Below are positions 21,723-32,869 of a DNA stretch of 64,000 nucleotides, one piece after another. Numbering within the stretch: the stretch's first letter is position 1; each line of letters begins with the position of its first letter. The notes below the pieces were generated by a model. It searched no databases, was not told where the DNA came from, and worked only from the letters and a program-made list of their open reading frames with translations. The DNA is taken from assembly GCA_963920635.1 (NCBI GenBank), contig OY987302.1, positions 34,261,278 to 34,325,277 of the forward strand. The letters are read 5' to 3'. A program made the translations under genes and the position numbers. Origin of the DNA: Pseudeuparius sepicola. Taxonomy: Eukaryota; Arthropoda; Insecta; Coleoptera; Anthribidae.

Positions 21723-23302
21723 CCCGAAAGAATGAAATGGAAGTGGAGTACTCCTGAGTAGCTCTGGAGTGCTCCAAGTGTAATACCCGAAAGCGACTAA
21801 GGTTAAGGTTACTATAGTATGAGAAATCTTGTTATGCCACAGATTATTTAGTTTCCTTTTGACGGTCTAAAAGCGAAACGGCGCATGCTCCTGGCAGTTT
21901 CAAAAGGTTTGAAGTTCTGTAGACCTAAATCGTTAAGTTGACTTTTACGTACTAAGAAAAGACTGCTGACGGCTGTCTTGTTTGACAGTTCTATGCCTTA
22001 CCCTTACCGACAACGGCCCTCGCAAAGTAAACTGGACGGCCTTTGGGCCATATGCCCTCCACCCAGAGGAGAGGAGGTTGCCTCTTAACTTCTGACCAAT
22101 CAGAGTTAACGCGGGAATGACGTCACTCGGTATATAAATTCAAATATTAGCAATGTCTTGAATAGCCAAACAGATGGAATTTTTAGTTAAATTAAATTAA
22201 ATGCAGGTACAGGAATGAAATTTTTGAATTGTCAGTATTGTAATAATGTAAAAAAATAAATGTCAAATTATCAAAATATAATTTGAAAAACCTTTTTCAA
22301 ATACCTTCAATGTCGAAGTTATAGGATCGTACTATTTTGATACTGCTGCAGATTTTTAAACATAATAATACAAATCACGTAGGTATAGGTACAACATATG
22401 TTTTAAAAAGCTATATTTTTGTGGAAAATCTGACAAAAAATAAATGCAGAGGGTATTATGTAGAAAGGGGTGGTTGAGTGGAGGTGCAATTGGGTGAATT
22501 TAAATACAGCAAGTGATATGCCATGAATTCAATTTCGGCATTATTTTGAAGAAAAACAATTATTATGAATGTCCAAAAGGGTCCAATACCTATCGGATTT
22601 TTATATTAAAATTTACTTGCATAATGGATTTAAGAAAAAAGGATGTGAAATTAATTAGTGGTCCTAGTACCGGCGATTTATTACTCATGATAGTTATGAT
22701 TATAGAAATATTTAGGTATAGTATTTCATCTAAAGTCGCAGTTTTCAAAAATATACATATTCTACAAGCAACATAATATTTCACTTTTAAGGTTTTTTAA
22801 GATTGTCGTCAAACACAAAGTAAAGGTTTACCATATAATATTGTCAAAAGGTCTCTAAAAAGCCATATCGATTATAACTATTTACGCAAGATCTAATTAT
22901 GGCACGGCTATGCACCGCATTTCGCTGCACAAGTGGCCAGCCGTCGAACAGTGTAACCCATGCAAGTATAGGTGACAGGTGATATTATATTAGGCGAGCA
23001 TGCGGTCACTTGTTTTTACTGCAATATCTATCTTCTATGTCTCCATCTCTTTTCACTACTAATACCAGATGCAGTTTAATATGGTCAAAAAAGTGTTTTG
23101 TCTCGTATTTTATTGCCGAGGCGCCTGTACTCGAGCTACCCTGATAAAATATAAATGAACTAAGTGATATATGGGGCGTGATCTATTTAATAGCATTAAC
23201 CACACTTTGCTACGGTAAAAATACCAGACTTATCGGCAGAAATCACCCGTATAAAATTCACAGGTTTTTATGCTATTCCAAGTAACTTCATTTATTTATG
23301 TA
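21723..23302. other. No gene seen; MITE fragment at about 21,955-22,000
   Basis: The words GACTGC/TGACGGCTGTCTTGTTTGACAG near 21,960 resemble the inner MITE at 27,636, so a fragment of that family is likely. 22,020-22,135 is GC-richer and ends in TATATAAAT, but no gene follows. Confidence 0.4.
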
Positions 23303-23648
23303 TGTTACATCTGGAAAACTCCAGACGTTTCACTTAAATTACGCATTACTTTTTATTATCATGTTTACCATCTTTAAACCGCTAACTAGTTTCCTGTATT
23401 CAAGTTTCTGCCAACAGAACAGCTCTAGAATCTAGAATCTTGTCTAAGCATTTTCTCTTCTTATAAATATCCCTAAGCTCGAAATGCAGCCAGACTTCAT
23501 CAGACTCAAGACAGTTCTTGCTAGTTCCTATCTGTTATTGTTACGGTGGTTGCCATTCAGTTTCTTTAAAGGGCCTAAGTGTAAATCGTGTCTCAAATAA
23601 AAGTATAGTATTTTTTAAAAAATCATTTTTAATCGCAACCCCGTAACA
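23303..23648 (+). repeat. 5' LTR
   Basis: TGTTACATCTGG...CCCCGTAACA gives inverted TGTTAC/GTAACA ends over 346 bases. TATAAATAT at about 23,463 is a candidate promoter box and AATAAA at about 23,597 a polyadenylation signal. No partner LTR lies in the window, so the call rests on ends, signals and the gag downstream. Confidence 0.7.
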
Positions 23649-23652
23649 AAAT

Positions 23653-23668
23653 TGGGTGGCAGCGGTGT
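23653..23668 (+). promoter_or_regulatory. Candidate primer-binding site
   Basis: GGGTGGCAGCGGTG directly follows the LTR. TGG would pair with a tRNA CCA end. The tRNA is not identified. Confidence 0.4.
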
Positions 23669-23994
23669 GATTCGTCAGAAGAGGGGTTATTGAAGAGACC
23701 CGACGAATCCCAATCTACCCTTCGAGAAGCAACAGAAGATAGAGCCTGCAGCTGAGCCAGTATCTTCTTGGAGAGAACACCAGTTGTAAGAACTTCAAGG
23801 CAGCAGTCCAACCACTTCATCGGAGACGACTTCTTGACTTGAAGAAATGCCTGGACTTCTTATTTTTTTGTGAGTAAATTGTTTGCATTGTCTATTTCTG
23901 TTTGTGTTTTGTATTTTTGAAATTTTAAGAATTGAATCATCTTATTATTTTACAATTTTATTTATTATTTTTCGAATTTGTTTAACATTTTAAA

Positions 23995-25185
23995 ATGCCT
24001 AACGAGATTGAAAACAACGTACAGGTTGGAACTAGTGACCAACAGGAACCGATGTATAACTTAAAAGATATATTTTCTCTAATTCCTGAATATATGACGG
24101 AGATCCAATAGCATTAAATACTTTCGTTAATGCGTGTAAAACGGCTTATTCAATTTGTGAACAGGACCAAAAATTGTTTTTAGTCATAAGAATTAAAAAT
24201 CAATTAAGAGGCAAAGCAGCCCAATTAATAAATAGTCGAGATTTAAATTCATGGGATGATATTAATAATCTTTTGCAAACTCATTTCGGTGACCCGCGAG
24301 ATTTGAATGCGCTAATTCAAGATTTACAAAGATTAAGGCAGATGCCAAATGAAAATGCTTTAACTTTCTGTAACCGTGTTATTAATATCAATTCTAGGAT
24401 GCAATCAGCAATCACAAAACAAAATTTAACATTTGCACAAAAACAAGCACAATCTAATCTGATAGAAGACATGACATTAAATACCTACTTTGTTGACTGG
24501 TTTAGAGCCAAGGATAGGTCAAATTATTAGGGCCGGTAATCCTAATACTGTTTTAGAAGCAATTAATAGAATAAAACGAGAACTTCAATTATCTTATTTC
24601 GAAAATCAACGATTTTCTAAACCAAGCACTGTTCAAACTAAAAATTTTTCTCAGAGGCAAAAACAACCAAAATTTTGTAATTATTGTAAGAAACAAGGAC
24701 ATACGATCCAAGACTGTCTAGCAAAAGCTAATAATAATAATAATAATTTCTCTAACAGATTTCCACCAAATAATTTTCAAAGAAATAATAATTTTGCTCC
24801 TAATAATAATGGTTATAACAATCACCAAAGACAAAATTTTAGACCAAATGACCAAATAATTCTTAGGCAAAATTTTAATCCACAAAATTTCCAACGCCCA
24901 AATAATTTTCTAAATCATCATAACCAAAACCAGGGTTTTCAAAACTTTCAAAGACCATTTAATCCAAATCCTCGGAATAATTTTTCTAATAATACTCCTG
25001 GGACTCACCAAATTAATTCTCATCCAAATTCTTTCCCAAATCAAAAATCAACTCCCTCAAGTTCTCGACAGAATCAAAACTCTAACGATAACACTTCGCA
25101 ATCTCAATCACAACCTAGAATAAATTTTCGTCCAACAGCCTCGGATACCAATATCACGAACAGAATCCAAAATCTATCTCTTTAA
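23995..25185 (+). pseudogene. Gag with zinc knuckle
   Basis: ATG at 23,995 (MPNEIENNVQVG). A frameshift near 24,100 and another near 24,500 split the capsid, which reads LRGKAAQLINSRDLNSWDDI and LQTHFGDPRDLNALIQDLQR. The nucleocapsid has CNYCKKQGHTIQDC, a canonical CCHC knuckle, then a long Asn/Gln/Pro/Phe-rich low-complexity tail up to the stop at 25,183. The capsid style fits Ty3/gypsy of the insect errantivirus-like group. Confidence 0.85.
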
Positions 25186-25189
25186 TAAA

Positions 25190-26107
25190 TTCAATACCAG
25201 TCTACAATGTAATTTTAGATACGAAACCTTATGAAAGACTTTATTATATTATAAGCAAAAATTACGGTTATAAGCTCTTAATAGACTCAGGTGCCTCAAT
25301 AACAATAATAAAACCCCATGTAGCGCAAAATTTTAAAGATTATATTATGCAAGAAGAAATAAAAATCAAAGGCATTACAGATGAAATTTATACAGTAACT
25401 GAATCTTGTTTAGTCCCTATAGGTCCTAATGGAGAACTTTTTAAAGTTTATATTTTTGAATTGCCAATTGAATTTGATGGTATTTACGGTACAGATTTTA
25501 TAGAAAAATTTGAATGCTTTATTCATGTCCCCCATAGAAAACTTTTTACTAATTACGATATAATTCCTTTACACTGTACTACAGATGAAGTCTCAACACA
25601 ATCGCAGATGCAAGCTCAAAGTAACAACAATAATAGCGTAGTCGTTGAAGAAAGTGAAGTGAACGTGATTTCAATTGAGCCTCGCGTAGAAAAAATTTGC
25701 AAATTCAGAACAAACAATTTTCATAACATTGATGCTATTGTTTCAGTTAAAAAGGTAGATAACGTTTTATTACCAAGCGCACTTGTTCATATAAATGACC
25801 ACGGTGAATTCCTTACGACAGTTTTAAATAGCAATGATACGCCTAAGACGATTAATTTTGTAGATTTAGATATCGAAACTTTTACTACAGAAGATAAAGA
25901 TTACAATATGTGTATTTCCAATAACGATTTTAATGATATACTGGATGGAAGTTATGATAATGATAAAAATGAAGTACTTATGAAAAATAATGAAGTTTTT
26001 AATGATGATATTTATGATGGTAATATAAATGCTAGTAGCTATTGTTATATGAATTTACAAGATGATGAAGACAATAAAATATTTAAAAGGAATAATGATA
26101 ATTTTTC
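25190..26107 (+). pseudogene. Pol: aspartic protease and linker
   Basis: This frame is offset by one base from gag, and gag-pol frameshifting is usual in the family. The protease active site is KLLIDSGASITIIKP, and the second half has GIYGTDFIEKF. A linker follows (PRVEKICKFRTNNFHNID, then LLPSALVHINDHGEFL), the region that normally leads straight to RT in 17.6/297-like elements. Next comes an Asp/Asn-rich spacer (25,890-26,107) before the macro domain, in the same frame. Confidence 0.8.
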
Positions 26108-26545
26108 TAATATTATTGAGGTTAATAATGATTTATTTATGATGCCAGAAAGATATTCATTGGCTCATTGTGTGTCATAAGATTTTAAGATGAATGCTGG
26201 AATTGCAGCAATATTTAAAGAAAGGTTTAATAATTTATCTTGTTTAAAGAATCAAAACAAAGATGTCGGACAAGTAGCTATAATTAACGAAAATGAAAGA
26301 TTTATATACTATTTAATCACAAAAAAATATTTTTACGAGAAACCTACCTACAGCACCTTATGGGTTTGTCTAAAAAATCTAAGAGCTCATATAATCGAAC
26401 ACGGCGTGACATTTCTATAGCAATACCAAGAATAGGATGTGGCTTAGATAAACTAAAATGGCAGAAAGTAAAACAAATGATTAGTTTCATATTTCGGACA
26501 GTACCGATTGAAATTGTTGTTTGTAATATACACCCAGAAATCGAA
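26108..26545 (+). pseudogene. Macro domain, OARD1/ADP-ribose hydrolase type, inside gypsy pol
   Basis: In frame with the protease, the sequence reads NDLFMMPERYSLAHCVS, a stop at 26,178, then DFKMNAGIAAIFKERF, VGQVAIINENERFIYYLITK, KPTYSTLWVCLKNLRAH, HGVTFL, a frameshift at about 26,417, then IAIPRIGCGLDKLKWQKV. These blocks match, in order and spacing, the compact macro domains of the OARD1 (TARG1) family, which remove ADP-ribose from proteins. Family-important positions appear kept: Ser after AHCV, Lys in LITKK, Asp in GCGLD. The normal length of this family (about 150 residues) is present. One nonsense and one frameshift break it now. Being in frame between protease linker and RT suggests it was part of the polyprotein. 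The alternative is a host gene fragment captured after death of the element, but the shared frame argues against that. Confidence 0.85.
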
Positions 26546-27003
26546 CAAAAGATTTCCATTTTTAATATACAATTCTCGGATAGAAATCTAATGATTAAAG
26601 ACCAGTTAAAAGGAAATTATTACAGATATTTGTTTAAAATATTCGGATATATTTTATTTGGAAGGGGATAATTTATTTTTTACAAATCGAAAATTCTATT
26701 AATACCTACCAATAATGCCAAACCTATTTATACTAAAGCGTATAGATACCCACAAATCCACAAACAAGAAGTTAAGTCTCAAATCGCCAAAATGTCAGAA
26801 CAAGATATAATCCAACCTTCAGTTAGCCCCTGGAGCTCACCAGTATGGGTAGTCCCGAAAAAACTTGATGCTATAGCGGTAAACAGAAATTGGGCGTTGT
26901 TATCGATTATAGGAAGTTAAATGAAGTCACTGTAGACGACAAACACCCTCTACCAAATATAACGGATTCACTCGACCAACTCGGAAAATGCCAGTATTTT
27001 TTG
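26546..27003 (+). pseudogene. Start of reverse transcriptase
   Basis: After the macro domain, pieces in several frames read KPIYTKAYRYPQIHKQEVKS, then IIQPSVSPWSSPVWVVPKK, then [20 protein letters not shown] and [12 protein letters not shown]. These are RT fingers and the start of the palm. The sequence leaves homology at about 27,003, before the catalytic YxDD box. Confidence 0.8.
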
Positions 27004-27435
27004 TGTTTTTGTGTTTTGAATGCTCAATGTAATGCCCCTTTTGGATTTTTAAAAAAGTTCATGGCTCACTAGATATTTTGAAAAGAGTGATTTTTTGCTA
27101 TTTCATCAGATCTCTGTAGCTCCGTTATTTCTGATTATACAGAAAAACTGTTGAAACAAAAGTTGTAGATAATTTTGGGCTTAATAAGATAATCCGATCC
27201 AATTTTTTATGTTGTCTGTGATTTTTGAGATATGACATAAACTTGTGTTTTTAAAATGTAAATCATAGTTGGCTGTGAGCTTATCAAATCGGCCGTTTTT
27301 TGAGTTTTCCAAAGATATTAATACTCGGCATAGTTATTATAAAAATAAAAGAGCTATGGCTAATTTTCCGATTTTTTTTTTAATTTTCACATAGTAAGCC
27401 ATGGAATATTTTCATAATTACGTTCTATTTTATAA
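27004..27435. repeat. Partial copy of the MITE at 28,573, then AT-rich sequence
   Basis: 27,012-27,118 (TTTTGAATGCTCAATGTAATG ... CAGATCTCTGTAG) matches 28,655-28,763 closely and without its inverted ends. The rest has no gene. Confidence 0.7.
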
Positions 27436-28408
27436 TTGAAGACTGTGATGTAAGAAGGGGATAAGTAACATTTGTTACATTTTTCAGTAGAGGCAAAAAA
27501 CTTTTCTTTTTTTTGTAGTTGCGTTAAATGTTATTTAAGGTAGAGATAGAAGAGTTAAATACTTTTCTCTATATTAAATAAATTTATTCGCAGAAATAAA
27601 CTAGACACTTTTGCTGACATATTCATTGGCTAATACTATTACCGTTGACTGACGTATTAATAAAGACTCCTCACGGCTGTCATGTTTGACAGTTATCTGG
27701 CTCACGATGCGCTTCCCGGAGACAAAATACAATGCAAAATACATTGTTGACCATAGGCGCCATCTACTTTTCAGAATATGAAGCTACAGCCGTGAGAAGT
27801 CTTATTAATACGTCAGTCAACGCCATTACGTTTTTATATTACTAATTTAAGTAGGCCTGTTCCAAATTATGTAATGTAGGATTTGCATTGTTTTTAACAA
27901 TAGAAAATTTATTAGAGGAGCATCAGCTCTAGCCGAAGTGGTGCAGCCAACCCCACCTATATTTTTTTCACTTAGTCCTCCACTTTCACCACGTTTCTCC
28001 ATAATACTTTAGTAAGACCAGGTTTGTTGAAAATCTCATACAACATAGACACGACTAGGCGCAACACCTCCGCTCCGCTGGTAAAACAAAACTAAATTGC
28101 GATGTTATTACGCAAGCAAATAATGTGGCACCACTTTATGGCTGCAGAGAAGGGATACGATGGGCGTGTCTTAAAACCACAAAAATTTGTGGGACAAAAA
28201 CGGGATAAGCAACACGACTCACATATCTTTCTTGCACCAGTACACCATAGGGGATACGTGTTTTTCTCTTACAACTCGGTAGTTAATCATCACACATATA
28301 CCCTATTTGCACCACAGTGAAAGACCATGTTCTGTCACACATACACAACATAATCTCATTTTTCAAAATTTTACACATATCCCCTTCTTGCATCGCAGTC
28401 TTCAATTA
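27436..28408. repeat. Inverted-end element, ~970 bp, with nested MITE
   Basis: Ends share ATTGAAGACTG(T/C)GATG(T/C)AAGAAGGGGATA in opposite orientation (27,436-27,468 and 28,374-28,407). Inside, 27,636-27,829 is a second palindromic element whose ends share GTTGACTGACGTATTAATAA. No supported gene. The open frame at 28102-28320 has no domain. Confidence 0.7.
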
Positions 28409-28572
28409 GACATACTTCAAACTTTCAAATATTTTATTTTTAGCTGGTAACAAAATGGAAAAATAAATCATCGTGCTGGCCGATTGTACTGCTTGGACGA
28501 TTGTACTGCTTGGATGATTGTAAAATAACATGTAGCATGCCAATAAAGGTCAAGCGTTTGCGTTTGGCAATA

Positions 28573-28803
28573 TACAGGGTGAGTTTTTTTCGATGACCAC
28601 TAAGAGGATCTCGCAAACTAGCAGAGCTAGAACAAAGGGGAAAGAATTGCAGTTTTGAATGCTCAATGTAATGCCCACTTTGGATTTTTAAAAAAGTTCA
28701 TGGGCTCACTAGATATTTTGAAAAGAGTGCATGATTTTTTTGCATTTCATCAGATCTCTGTAGATAACCCGATAGTGGTCATCGAAAAAAAACTCACCCT
28801 GTA
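28573..28803. repeat. 231-bp MITE with TA duplication
   Basis: Ends TACAGGGTGAGTTTTTTTCG and its inverse ending ACTCACCCTGTA are each flanked by TA. Arms extend through GATGACCAC. It is a clear Tc1/mariner-type MITE of the ACACCCTGTA class. Confidence 0.85.
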
Positions 28804-28965
28804 TATTTGAGGATAATGCTCAAAAAGTTAATCTTAAACCGATCGATCGACCGGTCGATATATACACACTGACATTGCTTTGGTTTTGGCAGTACAGCTA
28901 GATGGCGTTGGATGGTAAATGCTCACCGCATTATACTAGTTCCTTTTCCACTAAGCCAACGTGTA

Positions 28966-29072
28966 TGGGTCTTTTCGGCTGAGGTGCGCTACGTCTGCCT
29001 GATGAGGGCCAACAAGCCCGAAACAGGTACCTGTCGTGGTCTGCACACCTCCGAAAAAGACCCATACATAAT
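28966..29072. repeat. Hairpin element
   Basis: TGTATGGGTCTTTTCGG (28,965-28,981) and its inverse CCGAAAAAGACCCATACA (29,052-29,069) bracket about 70 bases. There is further pairing inside (CAACAAGCCC region). No gene. Confidence 0.55.
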
Positions 29073-29075
29073 TTC

Positions 29076-29959
29076 CATTAGATATTGGAAACTAGTTTGG
29101 TGTTGCCAATTACCAAAGCATTTTGTCCCGTATGCCACAAGCCATTTCTTTTAAAATTATAATGGGGACACTAAATATTCATTCTGTTACATATACTGCA
29201 CTGCATAGCGTATTAGGCTCTATTTACACATAATTAACTTCTATTTTACCACAGATCTAATAAAAAATAAGCTCTTACTGTCATTTCCTACATTTTTTAC
29301 TAATTAACGCTATTTTACCCCCTTTGCAATGAAAAAATACAGTGTGCTGCTCTTTATAACGTATTATATACCCTATATTCATGTAATAAACAAAAATTAA
29401 CTTCTATTTTTGTCCCACATCTACTAAAATTATAAACCTACAACGCTTTGTACTTTGTCTAGCCCCCTTCACGTATCTAATTAGCTTGTAAAATCATAAT
29501 AATCATAAGAATACCAAAATCTATCCACACATGTGCAATTAGTTTGCGATGTCACAGCCAGCGCCATAACTCTAATATTTTCAGGTAATTAGACATGTAA
29601 GAAGAGCACAAACCGATTACTTGTTTTCTATTTATTAGGCATGAGAACCCCCGAACCAACACAAACCTCGTCACATCTAACAAGTTGCTCGCTAGATACC
29701 TCTCTATAAAAACAGGTTTAAACACCTGTTCTGACAACTGTATATAGGCTGATATTGATTTTTTCTCGCTTCACAGAAGGCCCATGCACGACAAATCTGG
29801 GTATGCATAGGCAGTGGCGTAGTATAAATAAAAAACAAATTAAAAAGCAGATACATTGCATTGTTTTTATATTACTTCAGAGTATACGTATAGGTACACA
29901 GATTTATACACCCTACCATAATAAAAAAAGATACTTTTACTAGATGTACCCCCTTGCGG
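29076..29959. other. No gene seen
   Basis: AT-rich sequence without recognisable domain or repeat border. Confidence 0.4.
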
Positions 29960-30860
29960 AGGGAGGCCACACATAGTTAAAAAAACATTAAAATTTTATC
30001 GTAGACAGAGTCGAGTTTTGTCACCTAATAGCAAACTCAATAGTCCATTTCTCGACAATGAAAATATTATAAGAGTAGGTGGTAGACTTGTAAATTCTCA
30101 ATTATCTTATGATAATATACATCTAATAGCGTTACCTAACAAACATGTTTTTACTCGTCTAATAATACAACATGAACATATACGCAGTTTACATGCCGGA
30201 GTTCGAGGTACACTTTCCCATATAAGACAAAAAAATATTGGCTCTTCACGGTGGGCAAAATAATAAATCAGTTTTAAGAAATTGTATGTTTCTGCGCTAA
30301 ACCAACAGATGGCTCAACTTCCTAGCTGTCGTGTAAATATTTCTAGAGTATTTGCTAGTTGCGGTATTGATTACGCAGAACCTTTTGACTTAGAGAAGGT
30401 AAGACAAAAATCGCAAGATAGTAAAATCATATATTTGGATATTCGTCTGTTTGGCTACCAAGGCTTGTCATATATAATTGGTTAGTGAATTAACTACCGA
30501 TGCCTTTTTGGCTGTTTTAAAAATATTCGTGGTCTACCATCTGATTTGTATCCCAACAATGCCACTAATTTCATCGGAGCAAATAATATTCTTCTAGATG
30601 TAATTAAAAGAAATCAAGCAGTCCGATGAATTTAATCACTACTTAGTTGCTTCTCGCATTATGTGGCATTTTTCTCCTCCACGTTCTGAGAATCAGCTGT
30701 CAAATCGACAAAGACTCATTTAAAGAGAATTTTAAATAATACACCTTTAACTTTCGAGGAATTTTACACCCTTTTGACTCAGGTGGAAGCTGTGTTAAAT
30801 TATTTTGTTTGAAACCTGTACACCTTCAAGGGCGGCGAAATGTTAACGCATTTTCAAAAT
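29960..30860 (+). pseudogene. BEL/Pao integrase region, decayed
   Basis: Reads ENIIRVGGRLVNSQLSYDNI, LPNKHVFTRLIIQHEHI and SLHAGVRGTLSHIRQKN. This is the zinc-binding N-terminal region typical of BEL/Pao integrases. Then come LPSCRVNISRVFASCGIDYA (first catalytic Asp in GIDYA), TTDAFL, and WHFSPPRSEN, each in changing frames. At 30,750 TFEEFYTLL-like sequence marks the C-terminal part. Many stops and frameshifts are present. No LTR is recognised on either side. Confidence 0.8.
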
Positions 30861-32493
30861 AATGTCTGTAAATTAAGGTTTTTATTGGAAAAACCAGTAT
30901 CACCTTAATATTTCGCGTAATTGTTGAAATCTCAATAATAAAAAGACTATATGTCAAAATAATAAAATATAAATGTTAAAAAGTCGTCAAACATTTTATT
31001 AGATAAAATACCAAAGTATTTGATCTATAATAATTTATCAAGTTGGAAAATCCTTCATTACAAGATACAGTCAAAACATAGAAGGAAAAGAGATATAAAT
31101 CTCAAGGAAATACTAAAGTGCAAGTTCGCTTTCATGTAAACTGTAACTATTTTATGAAGAAACCTCAAAATATCACGCTTCTACAGAATGCACATGCGCA
31201 ATGTGGAAAAGCACTTGACTATACAGGGAGCACTAGAGAACCATGAAAACACAATAATTTAAGGCTATGGGCGGGTGTTAGATACAGGGTGCGCCAGAGT
31301 AGCACAAATAAAGGGAAGTGTTAAAAAATAAATTCGGTGTTGAGAATACAAATTAAAATATAGGTACATTCTATTCTCGTGACAGACTCATATTATATAT
31401 AATTATGTCTATAAGGCATTATGCCCGATTGATGTAAGAAGTCTGGATTTTGTCAGACGACATTTCTTCACAAAATCCCTAAGAATTTTCTGTCATCCAC
31501 TAGCATATATGCGTCACAACCGGTAAAAGTCACCCAAGTGAATAAATAATGAATAAGAGCTTATTAAAAATAAAAAACCTTATTGTTTAATTTAATATTT
31601 TTTGATATAATCAACTGCTTGTTGCAGCGTCTATATGTATGGAAAAATTGACCACCATGTGTCAAAGTGACAGTTAAGGGTACCATTATCTGTGTTGTTC
31701 TTGCTCTCCTTATTACTTTTATGCAAATGGCCTCGTTTCTGACCTGAACTTATGAGCCGATTGCATTTTACTGCATTGATACCAACTTAGGATGTCGAAA
31801 TTACCAATTGAAAGTTTCGGTAACAACAAAGGCAATTAGATTTTCAGTATAGACAAATTTTAATTATCTAATATCAGATTTACAAATGCGGCGCTGAGAA
31901 CCATAGCGGACCATCCCACAAAAATTCTTGATATCTAAATAAGCACGGTCTTATGTAGTAAAAAAACATACAATTTTTCATGCCAAAGCGAACCAAATGA
32001 GCCTTAGCTACTCTACTATACAGACGGCAGCACCAAAGAGGATGACCCACATGGATTAGACTAGCAAAAAGATCTCCATGCTATAATGAACTAGATAGCT
32101 TAGTCCAATTTACCATTGGTGGAAATTTATACGTTGCAGTGCATTCGGTCTATTGAAACGACTACAGCTGTCAACTATTCAACATAGTATTATTACAGCG
32201 AAAAAAAGGATCTGCAGTTGAAAGATTTTATCCCACTCATTTATCACAGCTTTTATGCTCTTCAGAATTATGTACCCATTAGAGGAAATGATTTTGAATA
32301 ATTATTTGTATTTTTTGGGTTGAATAAAACCAAACAATATTTTTGTTTTGTATTATTTGATCAATTCCACATCATAAAAAATAAATAAAATATATCCTAA
32401 GAATCAAAACGGACTAACCTACACCAAATTTAAGAAAATGTTGAAAATATATGTGTTTGCTTAATCTATACTGATAAACCCAATAATAAATGT
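30861..32493. other. No gene seen
   Basis: No coding region I can support. TACAGGGTGCGCC at 31,284 may be an element end, without a partner found. Confidence 0.4.
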
Positions 32494-32677
32494 TGTAGAG
32501 GTTGCTAGCGGCCTAAAACCTTCGGGTCGCCACCTTTACTTCTCAGGAGGGATATGGAGCAATATACTACGAAATATCGTGACAACGAATCCTCTTTATT
32601 TTTGACATCCCCCTCCCCAGTTACAACAACAATGTTCATCCCATGGCAATAACAGGTTACAGGATAAAACCACTACA
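32494..32677 (-). repeat. 3' LTR, 184 bp
   Basis: Near-identical to 35,320-35,482 apart from an extra ~22 bases around 32,570. The purine tract on the minus strand next to it (complement of 32,678-32,690, GTAGGGGGGTAAA) is the expected polypurine tract. Confidence 0.88.
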
Positions 32678-32869
32678 TTTACCCCCCTACTTAAAACTAA
32701 AAAATGTAAACATTTCTTAGATTTCAGTACCAAACTACAAATAATTAAGAAAAAACAACTTACTAACTAAAACAAGAAAAGAACTCCAATTACAATTCCT
32801 TTGGAAGTTCCTTATACAACTTTAAGTTTTTAACATTCTGTTTGGACATTTCATGCCCCTCACAATTAG

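Larger units (their letters stand above)
23303..27003 (+). mobile_element. Gypsy-type retrotransposon carrying a macro domain (5' part)
   Basis: A 5' LTR, primer-site-like sequence, gag with zinc knuckle, aspartic protease and linker, a macro (ADP-ribose hydrolase) domain, and the first part of reverse transcriptase follow in order. The element stops inside RT at about 27,003, where unrelated repeat sequence begins. RNase H, integrase and the 3' LTR are absent from the window. Several stops and frameshifts show it is not active. The macro domain is the unusual part; see its own entry. Confidence 0.85.

Noticed and set aside
22020..22140. Possible promoter with TATATAAAT near a GC-richer patch
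   Set aside because: No gene follows and the word is common in this AT-rich sequence.
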